A stretch of 64,000 nt of DNA, taken from positions 78,041,053-78,105,052 of the forward strand of contig CM060732.1 of assembly GCA_030704615.1 (NCBI GenBank). The letters run 5' to 3'. Source of the stretch: Takakia lepidozioides (lineage: Eukaryota; Streptophyta; Takakiopsida; Takakiales; Takakiaceae). Shown here in pieces: positions 42,858 through 54,557 of this stretch. The translations under genes and the position numbers were made by a program. Under the pieces are notes generated by a model. That model saw nothing but the letters and a program-made list of their open reading frames with translations, made no database searches and was not told the origin of the DNA. Numbering within the stretch: position 1 is the stretch's first letter; each line of letters starts with the position of its first letter.

Positions 42858-44400
42858 CTAGGTCTGAACAGGGGGACCAATAGGCTCATAACCACTCTGC
42901 TGGCCCCGTGCATAGTAGCCAAAAGGCCACCAGCTCAAAGTTCTTCCTGAGTTTCCAAGTGACCTTGCAGCTCGGACACAAGATGTAGTGCTCCAGAGAC
43001 AGTAGATTATTGCTCCTATGACCAGCAGACATGTGAACACAATAAGGATCCACTTGATAACCTTCCACACGGTACTGGACTTCTTGTCTGTAACAAACCA
43101 ACCCACTCTTGCTGATTAGCCATTTTGTCAGAAAAAAGCTACCGCACTAGAAGTTATGATGGATAATTTTCACCCACCATGCCACTCACCAGGACAAACC
43201 AGATAACAGAGAAAACTTTTAGACAACAGAGCAAATCCATCAATCAGCCCATCACCAAATGTACCTATAAGGTACATCCCACATAATCTGCAAAAGCTCA
43301 TTGAGAATAAACAACAGATCTTACTTCTGTACACATGGATGTAGTATGTGGAGGGTCGGTGCCCAGGAGCTGATACACTCAATTTGAAGACCACTGTCTC
43401 CGCATTTCCACCGACAGCCAGCGGTGGACTTTCTATGCCACTGATCAGAGACGCTGAATCGAGCTTGATGTCATAGTCCTGTTCCACACAGATCACTTCA
43501 ATCTTCTTAGATCGATTTGTAAACGATTGGAAAAGTTTGTTGCCACGGTCAGTCAGCAGCCAATAAAATTTGTGCAAAACTGATGAGATTAGAAACAAAC
43601 ATGTTGATGAAGATGAAGGCATAGAAAGCTATCTACACAAGTACAGAACATACACATCATTGGGAAAAAAGCCATGTGCCTCGAAGAATAGTGATCACGT
43701 CTGTAGAAAACCGAGGAGCCGCAATGATGTTAAGGCATCGATATGGTGAACCTTACCTGTATATCTGGTGACAAGTTTGCAGTGATACGGACAGCTGTAA
43801 CATGCTCCCCAACGGACGTTGTATAATTAAACACATGGGGGTCGAATGGGGGGTCCAGCTTGCTCTGATGCCTGTCTGCATCAGCGACCTCCAGATTGCT
43901 CAATGTGACAAGAGGAGGTGGTCCAAGAGGAGGAGAGGGAGGTGGGGGTGGAGGAGAGGGAGGGGGGGGCTTGGGGGAGGAGGGGAATGATGTGGGGGAG
44001 GGGGAGATGGCGGAGGCGGAGAGGGAGACGGAGGTGGGGGTGAGCGATGGCGTGGAGAAGGAGGCGACGGAGAAGGAGGTGGAGGAGAAGGGGGAGGTGG
44101 AGATCGATAGTGTGGAGAGGGGGGTGGCGGAGGGGGTGGATCGAATAGGGGTTCAAAATCTGAGGGCAATCTCAGATTATCCTGAACATTATCTGAGATG
44201 AGGTCGATAAAATTCTCTGCAATCCCATCCAAACGCAGCAAGGGGTTTATCTTCCCACCATAGTCGGCTCCTCTTCCCCTAACCCGTGTTCTCGAATCAA
44301 GCTCCTTCCACTCGGGTTCTTCCAGGCTATGTTGGTCGGAGAAAGATGGAAGAATGAGGAGAGTGAGAACAACGAGGAAGAATGCACGCTCACCCGACAT
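42858..44400 (-). CDS. Proline-rich membrane protein with cadherin-like fold
   Basis: Three exons: 43757-44400, 43325-43505 and 42858-43087. Exon 1 encodes a signal peptide (MSGERAFFLVVLTLLILPSF), a short N-terminal region and an extensin-like Pro/Ser/His tract. It then starts a cadherin-like beta-sandwich (LSNLEVADADRH ... LDPPFDPHVFNYTTSV). Exon 2 completes that fold (VICVEQDYDIKLDSASLISG ... GHRPSTYYIHVYR). Exon 3 adds one membrane span (VIKWILIVFTCLLVIGAIIY) and a short Tyr/Pro tail ending at TAG 42858. It is a type I membrane protein facing the wall, possibly binding wall polymer or other surface proteins (inferred). The exon lengths sum to one base short of a clean frame. The break lies in the C-run at 43962-43969 inside the Pro tract, where a single missing base separates the two frames. 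This may be a sequencing error rather than a mutation. Start 44400 was preferred over in-frame 44418 because it begins the signal peptide. Confidence 0.75.
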
Positions 44401-46765
44401 CTTGTTATCTAACGACAAGAACTACAGCAATACAAATCACAAACTAACTCTATGCTGAAACACACACAACCAATGAAGAGGGAATGCACCCTTTCATGCT
44501 ATCTCCTCGTCTAATGGGTAGTTCTAGCACCCACTAGAATTTATACAAGCTCAGCACAGGTTGTCTCAGATCCAACAACAATGACGACGGATCCTACACG
44601 AGAATGGAGACAAATCGAGCTGTTCCTGGTCCAAAGGCGGCTATGTCAGACCCTAATAGACGGAAGTAGACAGCTGAGAACCTCATCTCCCCCAGGATAT
44701 CCTCTGCATCAGAAACAGACGGGCACAGATACTGGATTCAAATCCTATAAACTAGAAGAGATCGATCAGTGAGCAAAGGAAACTAAATCGCTCAGTCAGA
44801 AACTCTCCCACACACACCCAGACAGACTGCAGTCTGCAGGCACACTGCCTCTTGACAAGTGCACATCCAGGGCTGCGGTGGACATGCCCTGCTGACAAGT
44901 GTTGCACATCCAGGCCTGCCAAGTGCCCCCCTTCATGAAATGGATGTGAAGCAGCCACATGATCAGTTGATAAGTAGACTGCCGTTTGTGGAATCTTCCA
45001 CACATCCCCTCAGTATCAACTGGGAATATTAAAGTTCAGCCTCCAACAACTCTGACAAGTTAGTTTCATTCACAGTCTATGCAATCACTTGGAGAAGGGA
45101 TGTGCCTTCTCGTTGTGCCTTTTCTCTTTCGAGCACAGATTGAATTGGATTTCCCTCCAATCTCTTCACGCTTACACTGTAGCAGCCATTACCACGTGCT
45201 TGGAAGGATAGAGGAAAAGTCCAACCTCAACTTTCCATGCAGAAACTCCCCAGGGTTTCCCCTCAGTAAAACGTTCACTAGAAACTTTTACAAAGGATCT
45301 TTATCTATGCCTCTCTCTCTCCTGACTGCTGCAGTCAGTGAAACAGGAGGTCCTTTCAGAATTTGTGGCATGGGAGGAAATTCACAGATTAAGGTGCAAG
45401 GTGATAAGTCTCATGAGAGGACTTGGTCCCCTCACGTATGCTATGGCACAGACAAACTCAGAGCTTCAAGCAGATCTCATTCTTCATCAAGGCACGACAA
45501 TTTGAAATGTCAAAGGTTGCAAAACAGAACCTAAAAGCATCCATACTCCTTACTGCTCAGTTCTCCAGACTAGAGGCTGGTAGACTGGTTCCAAGCATGA
45601 ATTTAGCTACGTAATTACAACACGAAGTTCAACAAAGTTCAACAATCACCCACTCATTGCCCGGGACTAGAAGAGCCATAGAAGACAGCAGAAATTTTCT
45701 TTTGGGGGCTACATATTAACCCAGTAAATCCACTGCCTTAGCATTTTCATATCACCACCCTCCCACACGAATCATTGTTTCAGTGTAAACAATGGCCATC
45801 AAGCTGGTAATCAATCCGGTATACATCTTGGCAATTGTTAGCTGGCCCACATGTGTACTAAAAGTGAACATGAAACCATGGACTCAACTACATTACAAGT
45901 AGGACTGAGCCAGTACGACTGAGGCAAATGCCTTGGGACCACTTTTGAAGGGATCCAACTCTGCGGTCCCACCCACATCTTTGACACTCGGACACCCCTT
46001 TACAATGGTCCTTGCCAAGTCAAACTTCAAATAATCTGCACCTCCTTTGTGGGTGCCCACAAACTGCAACATACATTAGACTCGGTAGGGATTCCATACT
46101 TGTCAATGCTCAAAGCAACCCCATTAAAAATAATCATCCAGGTTTCAAAGAAACTTGGAAAGTGATAACAAAATTACTTCAAACTATAGTCTATGTGAAA
46201 AGACGTGGATCTCAATCCTCCAATCTTGTCTTTTCATATCTAAATTACAAACTACATCTAGAATACAAGTAGGCACTTGTGTATATTGTCATACTGATGA
46301 ACTGGTCAAGACCCATACCAGTGGGAAAATTCAGGGCCCTTCAAGAAAGGCTACCACCCTTTTGGAGAAGTGAGCTGACTCTGGCAAGCATTTTCTTTCC
46401 TCTATCTATCTAATGAATGACCTGGATAATTCTCTAACAGAACCTGAATGGGACGCTCTGTGACCTTCAAAACACTAGCTCCTGCTAGATGAAAGATAAC
46501 CCTTGGAGGTGGAAAAACTTTGCAGCCATTAAGGCCCTTCATCAGTCTTCCACTCCTTGAACCATATTAAGAGGTTCACCCATTCAGAGAGGGTGGAAAT
46601 TAGTGTGCCACGGAGACTTTTGACAGGAAGTTTACCATGTCAACAGTTTCAACAGTGGGCATTGCTACCCATTATGTATGGAAGGAATTTTGGCAGCAAA
46701 ACCTTTCGCACGAACAATGTGCCCATGCCTCAGTCAAAGAAAGATGCCAAGGGACCTTGAGTGAA
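44401..46765. other. Spacer holding the promoter of the membrane gene
   Basis: No gene recognised. Contains a 14-bp palindrome CAGACTGCAGTCTG (44823-44836) and an imperfect direct repeat TGACAAGTG(TTG)CACATCCAGG near 44852 and 44892. No assured TATA box. Confidence 0.45.
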
Positions 46766-49700
46766 TTATTCTTCATCCGAGTCACCAAAAGTGATCTTGG
46801 TAGCCTTTGGAGCATCCACCCCAAGTTCTCTGAAGTGAGCCCCATACAACTTTGACTCCTGCATTCGGTCACAAACAATCTTAGCATGTGATAGAAACAG
46901 AATAATGTTTTCTCAAAACGAATCTCTTTGACTATTCGCTGCATAGATTGCCTGCTCTGCAGAAACTATGTAAAGCAACTGTAGTCTGCAAACTTATAAT
47001 GAGCATGGCCATAACAGACCACCAATAGCAGTGAGGGGAGTATAGCACACACCTTTTTCTTAACATGGGTGCCAAACTTCAGAAGCTCATCAGGCACTGT
47101 TTGGCCAGCCTCTCTAAGGACATTCACCAGCTCTCCTGCTCTTGCCTGGCATGCCAAACTTTCACGAGTCAAATTGAGGATTTGACGCTGATTTAGCCAA
47201 TCACTTGTCAGCTACGAAGATTACAAAATCACACTTAATCATGTTGACTGCTTAAAACACACAACTGTTCAGCCACCAAAAATACAACTAAAACATCACA
47301 ATTTGCAGTTGAGACTCCAACTATCAAGAAAAAGCTGTTGTACATACAGATTCCATTCGACAATGAAGACAGTGTGAGTGTCCTTTAAAGTCCTTTAAAG
47401 TCCTCTAAAGTCTACAAGGACATAGGCTAGGTAGATGTAACATTGTAGCCCTGGCTGAACGCAGGCAAAGACTAATTGAGCTCATATGTACCCGGTCAGC
47501 TTGTGTGAAGAAAGTGTGTGCAATGCCCTTTCTCCCAGCTCTGCCTGTTCGGCCAATTCGGTGTACATAGTCTTCAGTGGTGAGTGGAAAGCTATAATTG
47601 ATGACATACTCAACATCTGGGATATCAAGGCCTCTCGCTGCCACATCTGTAGCAATCTACACATCCAAACATTATAAAACATTCAATTATCATTCTCTAA
47701 TCGGAGTTGTCAGCTGCCATCTTTGGAAAGAAAATGGGAGAACAAAGATGAGAGCTAACCAAAAGAGGACGACTGCCATCTTTAAAGGAGTTGACTGCCT
47801 TGGTGCGGTCAGCTTGGCCTTTATCCCCATGCACTGCTGCAACTTTCCACCCTCTGCTATTGCAAGCCCCCTATCAGAATTAAAATTCCCATATACATTT
47901 ATCAGTGCAGCCATGTTTCTCAACGGTAAAGTATTACAACTACTACCAACAATTCACCACATGGTTGATAAAAGCCCTGAAAGAGTCATTCGTACCTTCT
48001 TTGTAATAAGCTCTCTACGCGGGCCGCCTCTTTCTTATACAACACAAACACCAGAACGCGATTCCTGGAGACATGGAGTTTTGACCATAAAATTCAGTTT
48101 GGAATAGAGCCATGCAGACCACAGAGGCTCATTAAATTCTTGACCAATCGGATGAAAAGCTGGACTTAGGAATTGAAGCCATACTGTACATTATAACACT
48201 CAGGTTGCAAACACCCTTGAAAAGGAGACTCACGTGCGTGATTTGTGATACTTTTGAAGGAGAGAATCCAGCCGTGAGTCTCGTGCTCTGTCCTCCAACA
48301 CCTGCAGGTTCCGGGGGATCCTCCTGTTGTGTCAATCATTTTTGGCACCATTTCAAACAGTTAACCCAGTCATCTTAGAACTTCCTCACTGTAAAGACAT
48401 CCCAGTATTTCCTGTATGCTTTGGGACCCCCTTGTTTAACAGTTTAAACAATTTCTGATCCCCTACTGAACATCTCTTCTCTCCCATCTCCTCTCTTCCA
48501 CATACTTGACAAACAAAAGTATGAACACTCCATGGCTTCCATACCTCCACAATCTGAGTGACATCATGATTGGCTGCCAGATCCTCTGACCCCACCATCA
48601 CCTGCATGACCACAAACAGCCAGTAACTTCAGGGTAAACTAACCTCCAGGTCAAATGTACAAGACTTATTGGTGCCAGTTGTGAAGAGAGAGAGAGAGAG
48701 CACCTTCACCGGACTGGAATCATTCATGAACTCTCTGGCCAATTGATCAACTGCAAGCGGCCAGGTTGCACTAAACATCACTGTCTGCCTGGCTGCGCCA
48801 CCATAAACCACAAGGGATGCAAGTTAAGGACAAAACACCCCGACGAAATGGAAGGGCATATTAAGAGTATGCCATCACAGGCAGAAAACTACTACAGCAT
48901 GATGCAATGCAACCCACTGCCAAGTATCACTTATGATGCACGTAGGTCCACATACAAAGGTGTGCCAAAATCGGTTGGCAGCTATATAAGTTGGTTCTAC
49001 ATTGGGGGCAAAGTGGAGGCTAGGGCAGCAGAGGTGGTATCACCATTCAGATTTCCAGTAGGATGCCTATAGTAGTCCATACATGACACAATCCTGTGCA
49101 TGAACAGCATCGCTATTTTGAGCTGAGTTTGAATACCCTGGTGGTTTGAAACCCTCAAAGGCTCTGGGTTGATATCCCATGGAGTGCCTTCAAATTTGAA
49201 GTGCAAGGGAACTGTCAATGAGTAGCTCTCTCTCTCTCTCTCGACATCCCATGGTCACAATAAAAATCCCTTTGTTCTCTTATTGTGTCTTGCTGTATCT
49301 TTCCACAACCCTCTCGAGAACCTTGGGCATCTTCTGAATCGGTCCTCAGCCTGCAGATTCGGATGGGGCCTGAATAAGACATCTCCAGGGCAATCATCCT
49401 CTTGTCTGTAACACAGAAAGTACTATTTCTTTCTGTCCTGTCCCACATACTATGTGATATGAATAATGTTGTCTCATGGAGACTCCTTGTCTTTGGTGGA
49501 GGCCTTCAGCTATGATGAACAAGAGTGAGTGTATGGAAGCTTAGCTGAATGAGGCACTTTGTCTTTGCGTAATGATTGAGTATTTGGATGTGGGTGTCTT
49601 GTTGCTCTACTTTGTCTGATGAGCCCTTGGGTCCCTTTGGACATCACAAGTTTTTTCCTCACCTCTTTTACACGCACACACACTCCATTCCTTTCCAACC

Positions 49701-52226
49701 TTCTCTCAAGGACAAAACATACTTTTGGAAGTTCGGCTAACAATTGCACGTATGGCAGGCTCGAATCCAAGGTCGAGCATGCGATCTGCCTCATCCAGCA
49801 CCTGACACCACTCAAAAGAGAAATGTCAGTATTGCTTCCTCCTCATACAACTCTGCTATCGACACTTTGAGGGCACAAGATTCTGGTAATTGTGCTACCA
49901 CTTAAAATATACATCATCATGCAGAAGAACTGATCCACCTTTATTAGGCATACCGACTGCCTCAGGATTCTTTGCATATTTAGCTTGTTAAAAAGAAATG
50001 TGAACGCGTTGCCGAAGCAAGCGTAACTCATGGTCTCACTTGACCTGGAAGTGGGAAGGCGGACACCTTTATGACATCCAACATGTGGTTTGAAACCACA
50101 ACCACTAGTGAGGCGGCTTGTGCCCTTACCACTGGGCTAAATGTTCGTTGTCTGTAACTTGTTACATATGGAGCACCTTCCAACGGAATATGATACAAGG
50201 CTGCTGTGAATAAGGATTTACTAAATCCACATGCTATGGGATAGTGAAGCCACCCTAATTACACATTAGTGTCTCTCTCCCTCTCCCAACCCTGTGCAGT
50301 TCAGAGTTATCAGCATTACACCAAGCTATGAATGATAATACGAAACAGCATACGTTGTTCTGTAGTCTCAGTACCATATCAGGTACATCGTAATCTTCTA
50401 CCACTATGCTACTCCTATCACTCACTGCCACTGAATAGTATACTTGTGACCGAACCAACTAGAAAAGATGGAATTCAGGCTCTTCCCAAAGAGAAACAAG
50501 GAGTCCTTACCACTCAGTGAGATACTGGTCTTCAAGACAAACTGAAGTACAAAAAACAACCTTGAGAATGAGACTATGGACTTCCAAGAAACAAGTGTCA
50601 CCCAACTAAAATGGAACATTTTAGTGGGCAACTGGGCCACAAGGTGATAAATCTTCATTGCAAACCTCTTTCTGGATTCCAGCAGAATTTCCCTATCGCC
50701 ATCTGACTTGATGGCATCAATGTGGAACCCACATGGTCCAAGAATAACACAAACATACAGAGAGGGATGCTGATTACCAAGAAAGACACAAGGTCCAGAG
50801 AGCAAACACCCTCCTCCATGAGATCTTGGAGCCGTCCAGGTGTTGCAATAACAATCATCTGTCGCCATAAAAACTGAGGTTAGCAGATTACCTCTGGCAA
50901 TACTATTTAAGCACATCCCATCCAGGCTAAATAAAGGGAGCCCATCCCAAGCATGAATGCTCGTTCGATCAATGTTTAACTCCCTTCACACACTAGCCAG
51001 CCCCGGCCTGAACACCTCAAGAAGCAACAAGTCTTTACCTCTTTACAAACCTGTGTTCCGTGTAACTCACTTTCTATTGAAAATTCATGAATGTTTCCCT
51101 GGGAAGGTATTGTGAAACCAAACATGACTTTGAATTATTATGGATCAGCCATCCCTGGCCACCAACTAAAACAACTGCATCAATGCAGGGAGGCATACCT
51201 ACCGCACCAGACTTGAGAGCACTTCTCTGTGGGCCTTTTGATGTGCCCCCATACACGCAAGCTGTTTTCACCCCACAACTACTGCCTGCCTCCTCCAGCA
51301 CCTCTGCAATCTGCCAGCAAACCCTGTGCTTCAGTCTTCAACCACTAAATGTCCCTCAACCCAAGGCCTCAAAAGTATACCTACAAGAGTATGGTACATA
51401 TGTCCGCAGCAAAGAACAGCACTACATGTGTAGAGGTTGACAAAAAAATTCTGACCCTAACTCTTAGGCTAAAACTCATTACTGAGACAGCCCTATGTTC
51501 TTCTTACATAAAAAATACTTGAACACCACAGGACCAGGGAGGTGGGAGAGGAGCCCCTCTACTGAGAAACGTTCAAGACCCAATATATGCTCAAACGAAA
51601 GAGTGCATTTGATCCTTGCAGCTACCTGCTGAGCAAGCTCACGAGTTGGAGAAAGTACAAGACACAGAGGGGAGGCATGTTTCTGGGGGTTCCCTTGTTT
51701 ATTCAACATTCGCGCCAATGCTGGAATCCCATAAGCAAATGTCTTGCCTGCATCATATCACAGTAAACATAGCTGCTGTATGATGTACATCCTCACCAAA
51801 CTCGAGTAGAGACATGGACAAACAGGTGAAGATGCATTCCATGGATCACACTCGATGATAAACCACCACTAGTCTGGACGAGAAGGTAGTTCCTTCATTA
51901 AAGATGGAAGATTTCCCATGAAAGGGCCTAGTTTTAATACTTCAGAAAGGAATATGCAGTCCTCAATCACTCGAGAGAATGATATAAAGCCTGCCTGGCG
52001 CACTTCAGTAACAATGTCGAAACTGGAAAGCATGACCTTGCATTGTAAGCTATCCATGCTTTTCCGTGAGGAATTCCGTTTTAGAGAAAAAAGAGAATTT
52101 GATAATTGCAAGACCCAGGTCCAGGTAAGGAGGGACACAGTGTATCAGAATGAAAATACAATAAGTGTAAGACAGGGTGAGGGATACGCCAGCAGCCGAA
52201 CAGCGCGAATTAGGGTTTTCTGGCAG

Positions 52227-52266
<40 letters not shown>

Positions 52267-52878
52267 ACCAGAGCCAGTCGCAGCAATTCCAATAAGGTCG
52301 CGGCCCGCCAACAAAAAGGGCCATGCATGTGCCTGTATTGGAGAGGGTTTTGCAAATCCTCTACAGCAACGAAGCACACTGGCAGGTACGCCTGCAATAT
52401 CAAATGACTCTAAGGGCTTGAACTTGGGATCCTCGCTGCCCATCCCCGAAACACTCACACATAGCTTCTCTGCATCTCCATCCTGTCTCAATGATGTGCT
52501 ATCATCCACCCCATTTTTCGACGCCTCGGCACCAGAGTACGATCTTTTATCCTTTCTCTTCTTCTTGAAGCTCTTCTCATTCTCAGTGGCCCCATCAGAC
52601 ACATTGTTTGAAACCTTTGCAGATTCGTTAGCTTCCTCTACTGTTTCATCATCTTTTTGGTGCCTCTTCTTCTTCTTCTTCTTCTTCGATGTTGGATTGG
52701 AGGTATCGGGATCCTTGTCTTCAAACTCCCTCTTTGTCTTCTTTGCAAGCCCATCAGCACGCTCCCTCACTTGACCTGCTTCCTTACTGACGTTCTCTCC
52801 CTCGTCCAGCCCGTTTATCCCCGCGACCTCGCCCTTCTTATTTCTGCCGCCCATTGCTGCTGCTCGCTTTCTCTCCAA
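46766..52878 (-). CDS. RH5: DEAD-box RNA helicase, RH5/STRS1 type
   Basis: Thirteen exons, all with GT-AG ends: 52269-52878, 51626-51747, 51203-51301, 50778-50858, 49723-49801, 48704-48792, 48545-48601, 48234-48301, 47996-48064, 47760-47853, 47492-47656, 47053-47145, 46766-46858. Lengths sum to 1719 bp, an intact 572-codon frame. N-terminal 130 residues are Lys/Glu-rich with KKKKKKKR (nuclear or nucleolar signal). Then motifs in order: Q motif [13 protein letters not shown], Walker [70 protein letters not shown]. The tail [19 protein letters not shown] and the acidic end match Arabidopsis RH5 (STRS1) and yeast Dbp3-like helicases, which act on RNA in ribosome assembly and, for STRS1, in stress responses. 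Start 52878 is the first Met; 52854 is an alternative. The symbol is by resemblance. Confidence 0.93.
49985..50145 (-). repeat. tRNA-derived SINE (family B) in helicase intron
   Basis: Within the intron between exons 4 and 5 of the helicase gene, same orientation as the gene. A box TTAGCCCAGTGGTAA (50140-50126), B box GGTTTCAAACC (50098-50088), then ACATGTTGGATGTCATAAAG and GTCCGCCTTCCCACTTCC. The tail GAGTTACGCTTGCTTCGGCA is shared with the 42141-42315 copy. Confidence 0.75.
52231..52264. repeat. (AG)n microsatellite beside a splice donor
   Basis: About 17 AG units on the plus strand, read as (CT)n in the helicase transcript, starting four bases inside intron 1. Confidence 0.95.
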
Positions 52879-54557
52879 CCCTCTACACTCTTTCGACTCT
52901 TCTCAATTCACTCAACACTTCAGTTACAAAATCAATATCTGCCTCACCGTCGCTAGCTACTGCCCTTCAAATTTCTAACACACTACTTCCTACAACTACG
53001 TTCAAATCCTCACCTTCCATACACATCCTGGTCTGTAATTCCTTTCTCCCTCATGAGCTATCGGCGCCGCTGGAAGAGTTCCCCTCTTCGTGAACGCGTT
53101 CCTCTCTGGGGAACAGGAAAGCCCTAAACCCAGACGTGCAGCGGCCAGCCCTTCTGAAACGAAACATTGGAGAGGATTCTTAGATTCTTCCTTGCATCCC
53201 CCGCTTCACATTAGGGCTTCAAGAAAATTTCCACTACTTATACGTTTCTCTACACAAGTTTGGAGAGGGTGGAACAACGGTTGCTTGGCATGATTGCCTT
53301 TTGATGATCACATGTTATAATCTCGAGAGATGTGGCAGTGGATTTGTACATCGATAGGTGGGTCTGCGAGGCAGGCCTGGAATGGCCCAAGGCTCCACTT
53401 ACAGCTCCAAATCTGTTGGGGAACCATTTTCATGGTGGTACTTATTGACTTGGGACAGGAGCTTCCAGTTGCATTCCCTGTCAGGAGTAGCAAATTCTCA
53501 GAAGCAGCACAGGGATCATCCAAGGCTTTGTTACTAGGCTTCGTCCCCTGACACAACAGGGTACTATTTGAGTATGGCCCTGTATATACACCTCTGTTTG
53601 ATATATATGGAATGTACTCTTATGTTGACATTTGCCGCAGCCTTATGGCCATTGTTTTGTATATATAACAGCACAAGCCATATCATAGTGCTAGATATGT
53701 AGTTACACACACACCACACACGTACAAACCATCTCTCAAAGAATTAGATGTGTAGTTCCACACACACAGTTCCAGACACAAGTGTTCTAAGAAGCCCTAG
53801 GCCCTAGGTATGTGGTTGTCCATGTATAACCCGAGAAGGGTAGATTTTCTTTTGCTCTTCCAAAGTGCAATGATACTATTGGTTGATGAGACACTAAGGT
53901 AGACCCACCACTGCAAGGTCTTGCGAGGGACTTTTGTTTTCTCCGGAGGCCAAAATCTCAGTAATCAAAATTGTTTATCCTAAAGAAAAATAATCTGGCA
54001 TAGTGTCCACTGGCTTAGATCTCAGAGAGTCGGGAGCCTGTGGAACACAGGTACCGGTGTGCTCATAGATTCAATTATGTCCTCAAGATAAGAGGGCTAT
54101 GTAGAGTGCTCTAGCATATCTGTTTTTGCCATGATGCATGGCAAAGCACTTTACCTGTATCATCCTTGTGCTCGGTACATGCTGCATCAGACCCAAAAAG
54201 TCATCAGAATGGTGAGCTGTAACAAATACAAGTTGAATACAAAGAAGTGTGTGGAGAATTCCACTACAAACACACAGTAGTTTTGTTAGGGAAGGGGATC
54301 TAAGATCCACAGCAGGCAGGGAATACAACCAGCACACATACTGTCATCATTCAAATTTGTGCTGCTGTACCTACTTGTGACTACTCTCATTGCATGGTAC
54401 TCTCGGAAGGAGATCACTCCAATGTGAGAAAGGCCCGGAGCATGCCTCCACAGCAGAATTTGAGTTTCCAAATACAATACACCGATTTGGAATAAAATTG
54501 AGTCGCTCAGCTGCATAAAGATAGGTTACTTTACATGGGTGAAAGGGATTCTGGAGG
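52879..54557. other. Spacer between helicase and dNTPase genes
   Basis: Holds the 5' flank of the helicase and the 3' flank of the dNTPase gene. Frames near 53320-53560 have no family pattern. CACACA tracts near 53705-53770. TATATATA words near 53597 and 53660 have no matching gene. Confidence 0.45.

Noticed and set aside
43881-44201. Gly/Glu-rich plus-strand frame
   Set aside because: It is the antisense of the proline tract of the membrane protein gene.
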